Below, in pieces: positions 46,854-53,884 of a stretch of 64,000 nt of DNA. Both the position numbers and the translations under genes were made by a program. Numbering within the stretch: the first letter of the stretch is position 1; each line of letters starts with the position of its first letter. Origin of the DNA: Chitinophaga sp. Ak27 (GTDB taxonomy: Bacteria > Bacteroidota > Bacteroidia > Chitinophagales > Chitinophagaceae); NCBI RefSeq assembly GCF_012726295.1, contig NZ_JABAOB010000002.1:868001-932000 (forward strand), given 5' to 3'. The notes under the pieces were generated by a model, which worked only from the letters and a program-made list of their open reading frames with translations, was not told the origin of the DNA and searched no databases.

Positions 46854-47870
46854 ATGAAACAATTGGAAACTTTGGTTGACAGCCTGCTGCAACCCTCTGC
46901 TGCATTGGTGGCAGATATGGCCGCGTTGGAAGGAGATATCCTGATTTTGGGCGTAGGCGGGAAAATTGGCCCCAGCCTGGCTAAGCTGGCCAGGCAGGCC
47001 ATTGACCGTGCAGGCGTGAAGAAGCGCGTTATTGGCGTATCCCGGCTCACGGAGCCGGGGCTGAAAGAACAACTGGAACAGGATGGCATTGAAGCCATTG
47101 CGGCCGACCTGATGAATGATGCCGACCTGCAGGCCTTGCCAGACGTGGAGAATGTATTGTACCTGGCGGGAACCAAGTTCGGGACTACCGGCAAAGAAGC
47201 CTTTACCTGGGCCATGAATACGTACCTGCCGGGCAGGGTGGCCGAAAAGTATAGGCATTCCCGCATCGTGGTATATTCTACCGGCAATGTATATCCCTTT
47301 ACACCGGTAGCTGGCGGCGGGGCTGACGAAAGTACCGCGGCATCGCCCCTGGGTGAATATGGACAGTCCTGCCTGGGCCGGGAACGTATCTTCCAGCATT
47401 TCTCGGGGAAATACCAGACACCGTTGCTGGTATACCGGCTCAACTATGCCAACGACCTGCACTACGGCGTATTACTGGAAATAGCCAAGGCGGTCAGGGA
47501 GGAGCGGCCCATCGATATCCGCATGGGGCATGTGAACGTGATCTGGCAGGGTGATGCCAATGAAATGGCGTTGAGAGGTTTGTTGCATTGCGCTGCACCG
47601 GCTAAATTATTAAATATCACCGGGCCGGAAACCGCGCCGGTGAAGTGGATTGCCCGGGAGTTCGGAAAGTTATTCGGCAAAACGCCGCAATTCACCGGGG
47701 AGGAACAGCCTACGGCTTTGCTGAGCAATGCTGCAGAAAGCTTCCGTTTGTTCGGCTACCCCAAGGTGTCGCTGAAACAAATGATCGGTTTAACAGCGGC
47801 CTGGCTGGAACAAGGTGGTCGCACGATACAGAAGGAAACACATTTTCAGGAAAGAGAGGGCCAGTATTAA
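46854..47870 (+). CDS. NAD-dependent epimerase/dehydratase-like protein with atypical active site
   Basis: 338 residues. The Rossmann loop is ILILGVGGKIGPSLAKLARQ at about residue 30. VLYLAGTKFG and VVYSTGNVYPFTP (catalytic Ser/Thr region) precede SPLGEYGQSCLGRERIF, where the extended-SDR YxxxK motif reads YGQSC: the Tyr is present but Lys is Cys. VYRLNYANDLHYGVLLEIAK and VNVIWQGDANEMALRG are normal for the family. The missing Lys suggests altered chemistry or a non-SDR role. It ends just before the DapA-like gene (23-bp gap) and lies after the MFS remnant. Confidence 0.82.
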   Translation: MKQLETLVDSLLQPSAALVADMAALEGDILILGVGGKIGPSLAKLARQAIDRAGVKKRVIGVSRLTEPGLKEQLEQDGIEAIAADLMNDADLQALPDVENVLYLAGTKFGTTGKEAFTWAMNTYLPGRVAEKYRHSRIVVYSTGNVYPFTPVAGGGADESTAASPLGEYGQSCLGRERIFQHFSGKYQTPLLVYRLNYANDLHYGVLLEIAKAVREERPIDIRMGHVNVIWQGDANEMALRGLLHCAAPAKLLNITGPETAPVKWIAREFGKLFGKTPQFTGEEQPTALLSNAAESFRLFGYPKVSLKQMIGLTAAWLEQGGRTIQKETHFQEREGQY

Positions 47871-47893
47871 GTGCATTCACTAAAAGAATTACA

Positions 47894-48967
47894 ATGGAAG
47901 CTGCAGTTGAACAATTATTACATAGCGGGACCATTATTCCCGCCCATCCGCTGGCATTGACGGAGCAACGCCAGTTAAATGAACAAAGACAACGCCTGCT
48001 CACGCGCTATTATATCGCCAGTGGCGTGGGTGGGGTGGCCGTGGGGGTGCATACTACCCAATTTGCCATTCGCCGGCCGGATATAAACCTCCTGGAGCCG
48101 GTATTGAGGTTCGCGGCGGAGGAAATTGCCGCTGCCGGGCTCGACCGGCCCTTTATCAAAGTAGCGGGTATTTGCGGGCCCACACCCCAGGCGGTTGCAG
48201 AAGCCAGGCTGGCCCTGAAGTACGGTTATCATATTGGCTTATTGAGTTTAGGTGGATTACAGCAGCATTCAGAAGCCGAACTGCTGGCCCATGTGCGGGA
48301 GGTGGCAGCCGTAATTCCCGTGTTTGGATTTTACCTGCAACCATCTGTAGGCGGTCGTATTTTAAGTTATTCCTTTTGGGAACAACTGGTAGAGATCCCA
48401 GGGGTGAAAGCCATTAAAACAGCTCCTTTTAACCGCTATCAGACCCTGGATGTAGTGAGGGCCGTAGCCTGTTCGTCCCGCCCCGGCGAAATTGCTTTGT
48501 ACACCGGCAACGACGATAATATCGTGGCTGACCTGCTTACCATTTACCGTTTCCAGGTAAACGGGAAAGTGGTAGAGAAGGGATTTGCCGGCGGCCTGCT
48601 GGGACATTGGTCAGTATGGACGCAAAAAGTGGCCGGCCTGTTTGGGCAGATAAAAAATTGTATCATTGAGGATTATAAAGATGCGGGGGTGTTGTTGAAG
48701 GAGGGGACGGCGGTAACAGATATGAATGCTGCCATTTTTGATCCTTCCCATGCTTTCAGGGGCTCTATCGCCGGGATACATGAAGTATTAAGGAGACAGG
48801 GATTGCTGGAGGGTACCTGGTGCCTGGAAGATCACGAAGTACTATCTCCCGGGCAGGCAGCGGAGATCGACCGGGTAACTGCGGCCTACCCGCATCTGAC
48901 AGATGATAGCTTTATCAAAGAATTTTTATCACAAGACAGCATAAAAAAATTATTGTCACATGCTTAA
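47894..48967 (+). CDS. dihydrodipicolinate synthase (DapA) superfamily lyase
   Basis: 357 residues from ATG 47894; the frame is open far upstream but overlaps the previous gene. TIM barrel with IASGVGGVAVGVHTTQFAIR, where the canonical GTTGE loop reads HTTQF. GFYLQPSVGG keeps the catalytic Tyr, and GVKAIKTAPFNRY supplies the Schiff-base Lys. It is longer than typical DapA (about 290-300), with an extra C-terminal 50 residues (GTWCLEDHEVLSPGQAAEID). Superfamily members cleave 2-keto-3-deoxy acids or sialic acid, or condense pyruvate. With an acid-sugar dehydratase in the cluster, an aldolase or dehydratase step is likely. Overlaps the M20 gene start by 8 bp. Confidence 0.85.
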   Translation: MEAAVEQLLHSGTIIPAHPLALTEQRQLNEQRQRLLTRYYIASGVGGVAVGVHTTQFAIRRPDINLLEPVLRFAAEEIAAAGLDRPFIKVAGICGPTPQAVAEARLALKYGYHIGLLSLGGLQQHSEAELLAHVREVAAVIPVFGFYLQPSVGGRILSYSFWEQLVEIPGVKAIKTAPFNRYQTLDVVRAVACSSRPGEIALYTGNDDNIVADLLTIYRFQVNGKVVEKGFAGGLLGHWSVWTQKVAGLFGQIKNCIIEDYKDAGVLLKEGTAVTDMNAAIFDPSHAFRGSIAGIHEVLRRQGLLEGTWCLEDHEVLSPGQAAEIDRVTAAYPHLTDDSFIKEFLSQDSIKKLLSHA

Positions 48968-50147
48968 AGAACGAATCCGGGAATTAGCCAGCAGTTTGCT
49001 GGGGGAGGCCACTGCCAACCGGCGCCACCTGCATACGCATCCAGAACTTTCCTACCGGGAATACCAGACGGCGGTTTTTATTGAAGAAAAACTGCAGGCG
49101 CTTCAGATTCCTTTTGAAAGGATGGCTGATACCGGCATCGTTGCTTTATTGGAGGGCACTGCGGCGCCATCTGACCGGGTGGTGGCTTTGCGGGCAGACA
49201 TTGATGCCTTACCCATTTATGAGTTGAATGAGGTGTCGTATCGCTCACGGAACAACGGGGTGATGCATGCCTGTGGCCATGATGTTCATACCGCTTCCCT
49301 GCTGGGGGTAGCAGGCATCCTCAGTCGGATGAGGCCGGAGTTTTCCGGTACGGTGAAATTTATCTTTCAGCCGGCAGAAGAAGTCATCCCTGGCGGAGCC
49401 AGCTTGCTGATTAAGGCGGGCGTGCTGGAAAATCCACGGCCACACCATGTACTGGGGCAGCATGTAATGCCGGAGCTACCGGTAGGGATGGTGGGATTTC
49501 GCGCGGGCTGTTACATGGCCAGCAACGACGAAATTACCATCACCGTAAAAGGAAAAGGGGGCCATGGCGCCATGCCTCACCTGGGTATAGACCCGGTGCT
49601 GATTGCCAGTCATATGGTAATTGCACTGCAGCAGATTGTCAGTCGCCGCGCCAATCCTTTATCACCTTCGGTATTGTCTTTCGGTAAGATGATTGCCAAT
49701 GGCGCCAGTAACGTGATCCCGGATGAGGTGAGACTGGAAGGCACTTTCCGTTCGCTGGATGAAAACTGGCGTAAGGCGGCACATGAAAAGATTAAAAAAA
49801 TGGCCATATCCATTGCAGAAAGCATGGAAGGGAGTTGCGATATTAAAATTGAACGCGGATATCCTGTGTTGATCAATGAAGACAAGCTGACGGCTGCCAG
49901 CAGGGCGCATGCAGTCGATTTCCTGGGAGCCGAACGGGTCACTGACCTCGACATCTGGATGGCGGCGGAAGACTTTGCGTCCTATTCGCAGGTAGCCGAT
50001 GCCTGTTTTTACCGCTTAGGGGTACGTAATGAGGCCAGGGGCATTGTATCGGGCTTACACACCGCTACTTTCGACGCCGATGAACAATCGCTGGAAACCG
50101 GCGCAGGCCTGATGTCTTACCTGGCATTGAAAACCCTTGGCAACTAG
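48960..50147 (+). CDS. M20 family metallo-amidohydrolase (IAA-amino acid hydrolase-like)
   Basis: 395 residues. M20D-type features: NRRHLHTHPELSYREYQTAV near the N-terminus, VMHACGHDVHTASLLGVAGI (metal Cys/His/Asp), KFIFQPAEEVIPGGASLLIK (metal and catalytic Glu), HHVLGQHVMPELPVG (His) and the dimerisation lid GKGGHGAMPHLGIDPVLIAS. It hydrolyses an N-acyl-amino acid or related amide in the cytoplasm. As the last intact gene of the long cluster it could deacylate an amide-bearing intermediate; together with the ceramidase-like and aminotransferase genes it suggests nitrogen-containing substrates. The sRNA-like array begins just downstream. Confidence 0.92.
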   Translation: MLKERIRELASSLLGEATANRRHLHTHPELSYREYQTAVFIEEKLQALQIPFERMADTGIVALLEGTAAPSDRVVALRADIDALPIYELNEVSYRSRNNGVMHACGHDVHTASLLGVAGILSRMRPEFSGTVKFIFQPAEEVIPGGASLLIKAGVLENPRPHHVLGQHVMPELPVGMVGFRAGCYMASNDEITITVKGKGGHGAMPHLGIDPVLIASHMVIALQQIVSRRANPLSPSVLSFGKMIANGASNVIPDEVRLEGTFRSLDENWRKAAHEKIKKMAISIAESMEGSCDIKIERGYPVLINEDKLTAASRAHAVDFLGAERVTDLDIWMAAEDFASYSQVADACFYRLGVRNEARGIVSGLHTATFDADEQSLETGAGLMSYLALKTLGN

Positions 50148-50191
50148 TGGCTGTTTTTGTTAATGATTGGTTAACATCAACTAATCTGCGA

Positions 50192-50259
50192 CGTTCACGG
50201 ACAATAATAAAGCGTTTGCCAAATTAAGCGTATAGCTAACGTCTATGAATATATCTTTG
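50192..50259 (+). promoter_or_regulatory. unit 1 control region: paired boxes and -7 element
   Basis: Boxes CGTTCACG (50192-50199) and CGTTTGCC (50213-50220), start to start 21 bp; -7 element TATCTTTG at 50252-50259, 31 bp after the second box. Confidence 0.7.
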
Positions 50260-50260
50260 C

Positions 50261-50325
50261 ATCGGTTTTTCATAGGATATGGTTAAAAATATTAAAGGGG
50301 AGGTATTCTTACCACCTCTTTTTTT
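50261..50325 (+). ncRNA. putative small RNA, unit 1
   Basis: Predicted transcript from just after the -7 element to a seven-T tract at 50319-50325. The 5' part carries GGTTTTTCATAGGATATGG, able to form a small hairpin (CATA-GGA-TATG). The terminator stem is GGGGAGGTA (50297-50305), loop TTCT, TACCACCTC (50310-50318), with an internal A-A mismatch and one G-U pair. The start point is approximate. Confidence 0.72.
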
Positions 50326-50428
50326 ATGCCCTGAAAGATAGCCAGAGAGCTGTTTTTTAAAGCGTTGCTTTAACGCCTTCTCTACGATACTTACACATGG
50401 AGATCATGCATGTTTGCGAATATGGAAC

Positions 50429-50495
50429 GTTTACGAATTATAATGAAGCGTTCACGGAAAAAGTAATTGCCCTGTGATGCATGTGATTATCTTTG
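50429..50495 (+). promoter_or_regulatory. unit 2 control region: paired boxes and -7 element
   Basis: Boxes CGTTTACG (50429-50436) and CGTTCACG (50450-50457), 21 bp apart; TATCTTTG at 50488-50495, 30 bp after box 2. A TTG 18 bp before the -7 element could be the -33 element. Confidence 0.72.
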
Positions 50496-50497
50496 TA

Positions 50498-50561
50498 TCA
50501 GGTTTTTCATAGGATATGGTTAAAATATTAAAGGAGAGGTAGTCTTGCCACTCCTTTTTTT
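50498..50561 (+). ncRNA. putative small RNA, unit 2
   Basis: Same conserved 5' region as unit 1. The terminator stem GGAGAGGTA (50533-50541), loop GTCT, TGCCACTCC (50546-50554) differs from unit 1 by paired changes that keep base pairing (GGAG with CTCC), and the A-A mismatch is kept. T-tract 50555-50561. Confidence 0.75.
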
Positions 50562-50684
50562 ATGCCCTGAAATGTAGTGTGGTAAAGTGTTGTACTGGAT
50601 GCTACTTTCTTTTGCAAGTGTTGTTTAAACGTTTTCTTTCACCTGTCATTTTGCGAATATTTATTGATGCATGCAGATATCGTA

Positions 50685-50752
50685 CGTTTACGAGTTATAA
50701 TGATGCGTTCACGGAAAAAGTAAATTCACTATGAGGTATGCGTCTATCTTTG
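50685..50752 (+). promoter_or_regulatory. unit 3 control region: paired boxes and -7 element
   Basis: Boxes CGTTTACG (50685-50692) and CGTTCACG (50706-50713), 21 bp apart; TATCTTTG at 50745-50752, 31 bp after box 2. Confidence 0.72.
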
Positions 50753-50754
50753 TA

Positions 50755-50818
50755 TCAGGTTTTTCATAGGATATGGTTAAAAAATTAAAGAGGAGATATT
50801 CTTATCACCTCTTTTTTT
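50755..50818 (+). ncRNA. putative small RNA, unit 3
   Basis: The terminator stem GAGGAGATA (50790-50798), loop TTCT, TATCACCTC (50803-50811) has two compensatory pair changes relative to other copies (GATA/TATC for GGTA/TACC and GAGG/CCTC for GGGG/CCCC). Seven-T tract at 50812-50818. Confidence 0.76.
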
Positions 50819-50941
50819 ATGCCCTGAAATTCCCTATACGTCTATGTTCTATCAGAATGATAATTTCTGTTGCAAGCATCTTTATCACCGTTGAATTTCA
50901 AATCTTAAGTTAATTACCGGTTAATGCTGACCGATATCATG

Positions 50942-51009
50942 CATTCACGAGTTATAATAATGCTTTCACGGAAAAGACTATTTAGCAATGATGTGGGTCG
51001 TTATCTTTG
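50942..51009 (+). promoter_or_regulatory. unit 4 control region: paired boxes and -7 element
   Basis: Boxes CATTCACG (50942-50949) and CTTTCACG (50963-50970), 21 bp apart; TATCTTTG at 51002-51009, 31 bp after box 2. Confidence 0.72.
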
Positions 51010-51011
51010 TA

Positions 51012-51075
51012 TCAGGTTTTTCATAGGATATGGTTAAAATATAAAAGGGGAGGTATTCTTACCATCCCTTTTTTT
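51012..51075 (+). ncRNA. putative small RNA, unit 4
   Basis: Conserved 5' region; terminator stem GGGGAGGTA (51047-51055), loop TTCT, TACCATCCC (51060-51068) with one G-U pair and the kept A-A mismatch. T-tract 51069-51075. Confidence 0.74.
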
Positions 51076-51178
51076 ATGCCCTGGAATGCTCGCGGTTACA
51101 GGGTTTTGGCGAACTGTGAAATGGCGGAAGCTTATGATGCTTTGTGTTAATCATTGGTTAAGGCAGGTCTATTTGATA

Positions 51179-51247
51179 CATTCCCTTGAAATAATGATGC
51201 ATTCACGAAGTTCACATTAGTACGTATTACAGATGAGTGTATCTTTA
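51179..51247 (+). promoter_or_regulatory. unit 5 control region: paired boxes and variant -7 element
   Basis: Boxes CATTCCCT (51179-51186, degenerate) and CATTCACG (51200-51207), 21 bp apart; TATCTTTA at 51240-51247, 32 bp after box 2. The final G of the -7 consensus is A here. Confidence 0.6.
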
Positions 51248-51249
51248 TA

Positions 51250-51310
51250 ACAGGTTTTCATAGGATAGGTTAAAATATTAAGGGGGAGGTAGTCTTGCCA
51301 CCCCCTTTTT
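51250..51310 (+). ncRNA. putative small RNA, unit 5
   Basis: Shorter 5' region (GGTTTTCATAGGATAGG). Strong stem GGGGGAGGTA (51282-51291), loop GTCT, TGCCACCCCC (51296-51305). The T-tract is only five T, then C, so termination may be weaker. Confidence 0.66.
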
Positions 51311-51411
51311 CATGTCCCAAATTTCGTGATGATATCACCGGTATTTTCTCCCCTTCATTTTAGTAGTAGTGTACAATTGTTAAGTGTTGGTTAACGCATG
51401 TCTTTTTAGCG

Positions 51412-51479
51412 CATTCACCGACAATAATAAGGCGTTCACCAAATTCCTGTTTAAACTACCGGTAATGGGTATATCTTTA
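51412..51479 (+). promoter_or_regulatory. unit 6 control region: paired boxes and variant -7 element
   Basis: Boxes CATTCACC (51412-51419) and CGTTCACC (51433-51440), 21 bp apart; TATCTTTA at 51472-51479, 31 bp after box 2. Confidence 0.65.
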
Positions 51480-51481
51480 CA

Positions 51482-51543
51482 TCAGGTTTTCATAGGATAG
51501 TTTAAAATATTAAAGGGGAGGTATTCTTACCACCCCTTTTTTT
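51482..51543 (+). ncRNA. putative small RNA, unit 6
   Basis: Conserved GGTTTTCATAGGATAG, then stem GGGGAGGTA (51515-51523), loop TTCT, TACCACCCC (51528-51536), seven-T tract to 51543. It ends 19 bp before the stop codon of the convergent RNA ligase gene and may serve as a terminator for that gene too. Confidence 0.7.
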
Positions 51544-51562
51544 ATGGACGCTGCTTTTGCAA

Positions 51563-52570
51563 CTATCTTTCTTCCAACAAGAATTTATTGGATATCACTT
51601 TGAAAGATACACGCCGGTCGGCTGAACGGATGACCAGTCCTTCGCGTTCTACTTTGTGATGATCGGAGCTCAGCACGGAAGAGCCTTCGGCCTGGGCGAG
51701 CAGCGCATCAATTGTTGCTGGCAGCTGGAAAGCGCTATCCAGTAGCGGTACATGCTGTAAGCCGCTGTCGTTGATAAGCGCCAGGAAATCGGGCATAGAC
51801 AGGTATTCCTGCGTGTCGATGTTGAATGCATTGAAGAAGTAAACGGCCTGTCCATGCAAAGCATACGGATTACCCTGAATGCCTTCCCCAATCATTTCTC
51901 CCTGCAAGGCGATATTCTTTCCGATTGCTGCCAGTTTTCCGGCTATATCCAGCTTTCTTGCCATCTTCCAGAGCGTATTCTCCGGGGTATCGGTCAGCTC
52001 CAGGTTACGGGAGCATACGCCAAATTCCCCGTTGTGGTGATAATAGGTAACAGAAGAGCCATCCAGCTTTTCTGTTACAAAGCAGGTATGTGACAGGTAG
52101 GTATCATAAAAGACACTCAGGTTCTGGATTCTTTCTTCATCCGTTTTGGGAATAAAAGAAGGAAATCCGCCTTTCATAATACCGGCCAGGGCAGCGGGTA
52201 TGGGCGCCTCATACTTAACGATCTGCAACTGTGCAGCTACATCTTCTCCCAGCTCATACTTATTGGTGTTGAGTACATTGATAGGCAACAAAAGGCCCTG
52301 GGATATCTGTCCACGTAGTTTCATTGTCTTGAGGCGAAAGCCTGCTGTTGCCCCCATTTTCCGGTAAGAGCTTTTCCTTAGAAATTCAAAGGCCGGTGTA
52401 ACGGGCAAGAAAGAATCTATTTCGCAATATACGGCATGATCGCCTGGCTTGAATTCACCTTTTCTGATAACCAGTTTCCATCCTTTTACGGTGGCTACTT
52501 CTATCATGTCTGCGCCTGGTATGGAAGCAATGTCGTCGACGACGACTACGGACGCGAGTTTTCGTTCCAT
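51563..52570 (-). CDS. RNA ligase (ATP), Rnl5/DRB0094-type
   Basis: 335 residues, matching the Deinococcus-type RNA ligase family. An N-terminal OB-like region (ASVVVVDDIASIPGADMIEV and GDHAVYCEIDSFLP) precedes the nucleotidyltransferase domain. Motif I is CFVTEKLDGSSVTYY, where Lys of KLDG would be adenylylated. FGVCSRNLEL, IALQGEMIGEGIQGN (IIIa), EREGLVIRSAD (IV) and VSFKVISNKFLLEE (V) follow in order. It should seal RNA ends, probably in repair. The start at 52570 is the only ATG giving the full N-terminus. It converges on the sRNA-like array. Confidence 0.92.
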   Translation of the reverse strand: MERKLASVVVVDDIASIPGADMIEVATVKGWKLVIRKGEFKPGDHAVYCEIDSFLPVTPAFEFLRKSSYRKMGATAGFRLKTMKLRGQISQGLLLPINVLNTNKYELGEDVAAQLQIVKYEAPIPAALAGIMKGGFPSFIPKTDEERIQNLSVFYDTYLSHTCFVTEKLDGSSVTYYHHNGEFGVCSRNLELTDTPENTLWKMARKLDIAGKLAAIGKNIALQGEMIGEGIQGNPYALHGQAVYFFNAFNIDTQEYLSMPDFLALINDSGLQHVPLLDSAFQLPATIDALLAQAEGSSVLSSDHHKVEREGLVIRSADRRVSFKVISNKFLLEER

Positions 52571-52670
52571 TGGGGTTAAATAATTAATCTGGTTAACAAA
52601 TATTCGGGCGCAAATATATATTTTTTTTCATTTAAGGAACGGAAAAAAATGTTATTTATCTTCGCGCACT

Positions 52671-53768
52671 ATGTTCACAAGTACTGATTCCATTGATATT
52701 ATCATCCCTTCCTTCCGATTGGATGAGCAGTTTTTATTGCCGTTGATTCGCTTGCCGAAACCGGGCGGATGGCGGGTGAACTATTATATCGTGGCAGATA
52801 ATCCTGGTGTAAAGCCAGGGGCAACACTCCTGCAAATGGCGCAGGAAGGTGTGATACAGCTTATTATTAATACAAAGAATATCGGTCCGGGTGAAACCCG
52901 CAATAAAGGGATAGACGCTGGAAACGGCAGCTGGATACTATTCCTGGATGATGATATTGTAGCAGATGAAGATTTACTTTTCCAATATGTAAAAGTAATC
53001 AACGAAAAAAGAGAGGCCATCGGTTTTATTGGATTAACAGATTTTCCGGCGCCGGAAAATTCGTTTACACGCGCATTAACGGTGGCGGGTCTTACCAGCA
53101 TATTTACCATCGCTAACAAGAAAGATCAGTTTATGTGGGGCGTAACTGCCAACATTATGTATAGGCGCAGTGCGTTGAGTGACTTACGCTTTTCGCCGGA
53201 GTTATCGGCGATTGGCGGGGGAGAAGATGTGGACCTGGGCGCCAGGCTAAGTATGCAGCATCACAGCCAGTTTACCTGTGTGAAGGAAGCGCGGGTAACG
53301 CATCCCTGGTGGAATCATGCCCGGCCGCATTACGATCGCTTTATGCGCTACGGGGCCGGTATGGCTTTGTTGCTGTCCCGCTTTAAGCAGTTCAGCTGGT
53401 ACGCATTTCCCAATCCCATAGAAGGGATGCTGCTGGCTTTGTTGAGTGCTCCGTTATTTTTTATTTATCTCAGCTGGCAGAAATGGCTGATATTATTAGT
53501 GGCTATCCCGTTGATCGATATGGTGATCAACTATATCCGTGCGGCTGGTATGGGTTACAAGGACCTGAGCGTAGGATATTATATGACGTTGATCCGGTGC
53601 AGTAATGAATGGGGGCAGCTAAAGACATTATTGCAAAGAGGGCAACTGCAATATTTCATGAAGCGCATTAATATTGATTTCACGCGTCCCCGGCATTTTC
53701 GTACCAATCGGTGGCGGATCATTAAACTGGTGATCTATATTATCCTGCTGGCTGTATTGATTTATTAA
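52671..53768 (+). CDS. glycosyltransferase family 2 protein with C-terminal membrane helices
   Basis: 365 residues. GT-A core: IDIIIPSFRLDEQFLLPLIR, NTKNIGPGETRNKGIDAGNG, SWILFLDDDIVADEDLL (DDD metal motif), and IGGGEDVDLGARLSMQ (the ED acid-base region). Two hydrophobic segments near 255-300 (MLLALLSAPLFFIYLSW and LILLVAIPLIDMVINYI) and one at the very end (IIKLVIYIILLAVLIY) anchor it in the inner membrane. Probably transfers a sugar in cell-surface glycan synthesis; no other glycan genes are adjacent. Single gene with its own promoter region. Confidence 0.9.
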   Translation: MFTSTDSIDIIIPSFRLDEQFLLPLIRLPKPGGWRVNYYIVADNPGVKPGATLLQMAQEGVIQLIINTKNIGPGETRNKGIDAGNGSWILFLDDDIVADEDLLFQYVKVINEKREAIGFIGLTDFPAPENSFTRALTVAGLTSIFTIANKKDQFMWGVTANIMYRRSALSDLRFSPELSAIGGGEDVDLGARLSMQHHSQFTCVKEARVTHPWWNHARPHYDRFMRYGAGMALLLSRFKQFSWYAFPNPIEGMLLALLSAPLFFIYLSWQKWLILLVAIPLIDMVINYIRAAGMGYKDLSVGYYMTLIRCSNEWGQLKTLLQRGQLQYFMKRINIDFTRPRHFRTNRWRIIKLVIYIILLAVLIY

Positions 53769-53822
53769 AAAAGGCCACTGCTCCATTTATCCGGGGCTGC
53801 TCGCTTACCTACAGGTTATCAA

Positions 53823-53838
53823 CCTGCCTTCGGGCAGG
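53823..53838 (+). other. UUCG-type hairpin upstream of the monooxygenase gene
   Basis: CCTGCC (53823-53828), TTCG, GGCAGG (53833-53838): a stable hairpin with a UUCG tetraloop, with no T-run after it. It may be the end of the preceding transcript or a leader element. Confidence 0.45.
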
Positions 53839-53884
53839 GGCATTGTTGTAAATTAGCACAACGAATCAACAAATAGTTTGTAGT

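Larger units (their letters stand above)
50161..51543 (+). repeat. array of six tandem diverged repeat units encoding putative small RNAs
   Basis: Six units with terminator stems starting at 50297, 50533, 50790, 51047, 51282 and 51515, so the repeat length is 233-257 bp. Within each unit the order is: often a TTGGTTAA-like stretch, two CRTTYACS boxes 21 bp apart, a variable 30-32 bp, TATCTTTG or TATCTTTA, the conserved AGGTTTTCATAGGATA region, and a terminator hairpin. Between units the sequence diverges, while these elements stay constant. No protein frame is conserved. This fills the 1.4-kb gap between the M20 and RNA ligase genes. Confidence 0.88.

Noticed and set aside
46700..47443. 247-codon open frame on the minus strand
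   Set aside because: Shadow of the epimerase-like gene and MFS remnant; Ser/Pro-rich translation without family features.
50279..50340. small peptide starting ATGGTTAAA in the repeat units
   Set aside because: The ATG is present in copies 1-4 but lost in 5 and 6, and the frames end after 4 to about 40 codons with unrelated sequence; RNA structure, not peptide, is conserved.
50161..51543. CRISPR array
   Set aside because: Repeat units are too long (233-257 bp) and diverged, with promoter and terminator inside each; no short identical repeats with unique spacers and no cas genes.
50161..51543. insertion-sequence or MITE cluster
   Set aside because: No terminal inverted repeats, target-site duplications or transposase; units are in one orientation with conserved regulatory spacing.
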